Positions 63,142 through 64,000 of a DNA stretch of 64,000 nt are shown piece after piece. The position numbers and the translations under genes were made by a program. A model generated the notes under the pieces. That model ran no database searches. It was given only the letters and a program-made list of their open reading frames with translations, and was not told where the DNA came from. Position 1 is the first letter of the stretch, and each line of letters starts with the position of its first letter. Source of the stretch: an uncultured Flavobacteriales bacterium (GTDB lineage: Bacteria; Bacteroidota; Bacteroidia; Flavobacteriales_D; Parvicellaceae); contig CALSMU010000004.1 of the NCBI GenBank assembly GCA_943787535.1, positions 1 through 64,000 on the forward strand, given 5' to 3'.

Positions 63142-64000
63142 TTACTCTACGGTAACGGATTTCGCCAAGTTTCTGGGCTGATCCACATTACATCCCCTCA
63201 TTACGGCAATATGATAACTTAACAATTGCATAGGAATGGTTGCAATAAGCGGAACCAACACATCATCTGTATGCGGGATTTCAATAACGTGATCTGCTAT
63301 TGCTTTTACCTCCGTATCTCCTTTGGTAACAATCGCAATCACTTTACCTTTTCTTGCTTTAACTTCTTGAATGTTACTAACAACTTTTTCGTAACTCGCG
63401 TCTTTGGTAGCAATTACAAAAATCGGCATCTCTTCATCGATCAATGCGATCGGTCCATGCTTCATTTCTGCAGCTGGATATCCTTCCGCGTGGATATAAG
63501 AGATTTCTTTTAGTTTAAGAGCTCCTTCTAGGGCAACAGGAAAATTAATCCCTCTACCCAAATACAAAGCATTTGAAGCATCTTTATAGATGTCAGAAAT
63601 AAAATTGATTTGTTTATCTGACTTTAAAACTTCCTCTACTTTTTCGGGAATCGAATTCAATTCAAACAATATTCTGTTAAATCTATTCGAAGGAATTGTT
63701 CCTTTTTTCTTGCCAATCATTAAAGCTAATAGGGTAAGAACGGTTACCTGAGCTGTAAATGCCTTGGTTGATGCGACTCCAATTTCTGGCCCTGCATGTG
63801 TGTAAGAGCCACAGTCTGTTAATCGCGAGATTGAACTCCCTACTACATTGCAAATACCAAGTATTGTAGCTCCTCTTTCTTTTGCCAAACTTATTGCAGC
63901 CAAAGTATCAGCTGTCTCTCCTGATTGTGATATACAAATTACAACATCGCCCTCATTGATGATAGGGTTTCTGTATCTAAATTCAGAAGCGTATTCAACT
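63142..64000 (-). CDS. glmS: Glutamine-fructose-6-phosphate aminotransferase (C-terminal part, 5' truncated by window)
   Basis: The frame runs to the window end; about 285 residues of the isomerase half are visible. The first SIS motif SQSGETADTLAAISLAK (minus strand, about 63950-63900) and AGPEIGVASTKAFTAQ are GlmS signatures, and the C-terminus ends QPRNLAKSVTVE as in the family. The second SIS domain begins around YLGRGINFPVALEGALKLKEISYIHAEGYPAAEMKHGPIAL. The enzyme makes glucosamine-6-phosphate, the entry to peptidoglycan and LPS precursors. The N-terminal glutaminase part lies outside this window. Confidence 0.96.
   Translation of the reverse strand, partial: VEYASEFRYRNPIINEGDVVICISQSGETADTLAAISLAKERGATILGICNVVGSSISRLTDCGSYTHAGPEIGVASTKAFTAQVTVLTLLALMIGKKKGTIPSNRFNRILFELNSIPEKVEEVLKSDKQINFISDIYKDASNALYLGRGINFPVALEGALKLKEISYIHAEGYPAAEMKHGPIALIDEEMPIFVIATKDASYEKVVSNIQEVKARKGKVIAIVTKGDTEVKAIADHVIEIPHTDDVLVPLIATIPMQLLSYHIAVMRGCNVDQPRNLAKSVTVE

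Noticed and set aside
1-64000. tRNA, rRNA, CRISPR array, insertion sequence, prophage or defence island
   Set aside because: All gaps were read for these; nothing with cloverleaf arms, spaced direct repeats, transposase motifs or defence domains was found.

Overview
The window is a stretch of an AT-rich (about one third G+C) chromosome from a member of the Bacteroidota, most likely a marine-type Flavobacteriales (Cryomorphaceae/Crocinitomicaceae-like). The pointers are type IX secretion genes (PorU2/PorV2, PorP/SprF, a PorE-like OmpA protein, a type-B sorting-domain adhesin), a methionine synthase split into two genes, the purH-mreBCD-mrdA-rodA gene order, an almost complete lack of Shine-Dalgarno sequences, and several promoters of the Bacteroidota form (TTTG, about 20 nt, TAnnTTTG). 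The taxon is an inference from gene content, not from a marker-gene comparison. Coding density is very high. I see no rRNA, tRNA, CRISPR array, insertion sequence, prophage or recognisable defence island.

Layout. 1-4.65 kb: 3' end of a cytochrome c oxidase operon (two subunit III genes, subunit IV, two SCO-like proteins, DUF420/CtaM-like protein, a small CxxC membrane protein). 4.66-8.6 kb: a SAM-I riboswitch with a terminator in front of split metH. 8.6-11.25 kb (minus): DsbD and a stand-alone DsbD-alpha-like secreted protein. 11.4-16.8 kb (minus): a conserved small protein, then lpdA, hemH, pabB, tilS. 16.8-26.6 kb (minus): porV2-porU2, a GT-C-like membrane protein, tatD and a DUF4105/Lnb protein. 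26.7-27.8 kb (plus): pssA and purS with a terminator. 27.8-34.7 kb (minus): kynU, a small membrane ORF, kmo, a secreted hypothetical, a thioesterase, DUF4254, GT9 and acyltransferase genes. 34.8-38.25 kb: hemL, a secreted hypothetical, comM. 38.3-45.6 kb (minus): adhesin, PorP/SprF and a PorE-like protein with six carboxypeptidase-regulatory-like repeats. 45.9-48.5 kb (minus): a small basic protein and a PpiD-like foldase. 48.6-56.5 kb (plus): hemJ, purH, and the rod-shape/elongasome operon mreB-mreC-mreD-mrdA-rodA. 56.5-58.4 kb (minus): mannose-1-phosphate guanylyltransferase, SprT-like protein and an overlapping 53-residue lipoprotein. 58.5-60 kb: MlaE/MlaF lipid-transport ABC genes. 60-64 kb: tadA, sodB, a TM2-domain protein, an EamA transporter, a DUF1569 protein and the C-terminal part of glmS, which runs off the window.

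Most of the window is ordinary chromosomal housekeeping. The points I consider most worth checking are a roughly 230-residue internally duplicated periplasmic insertion inside cytochrome oxidase subunit III; a SCO paralogue that has lost the copper ligands next to an intact one; two divergent gene pairs that share an 18-bp palindromic TAnnTTTG-NN-CAAAnnTA element, which may be face-to-face promoters; a PorE-like protein with six tandem regulatory-like domains next to an adhesin with six tandem Ig-like domains; and a small lipoprotein gene that is easily missed in front of the SprT-like gene.
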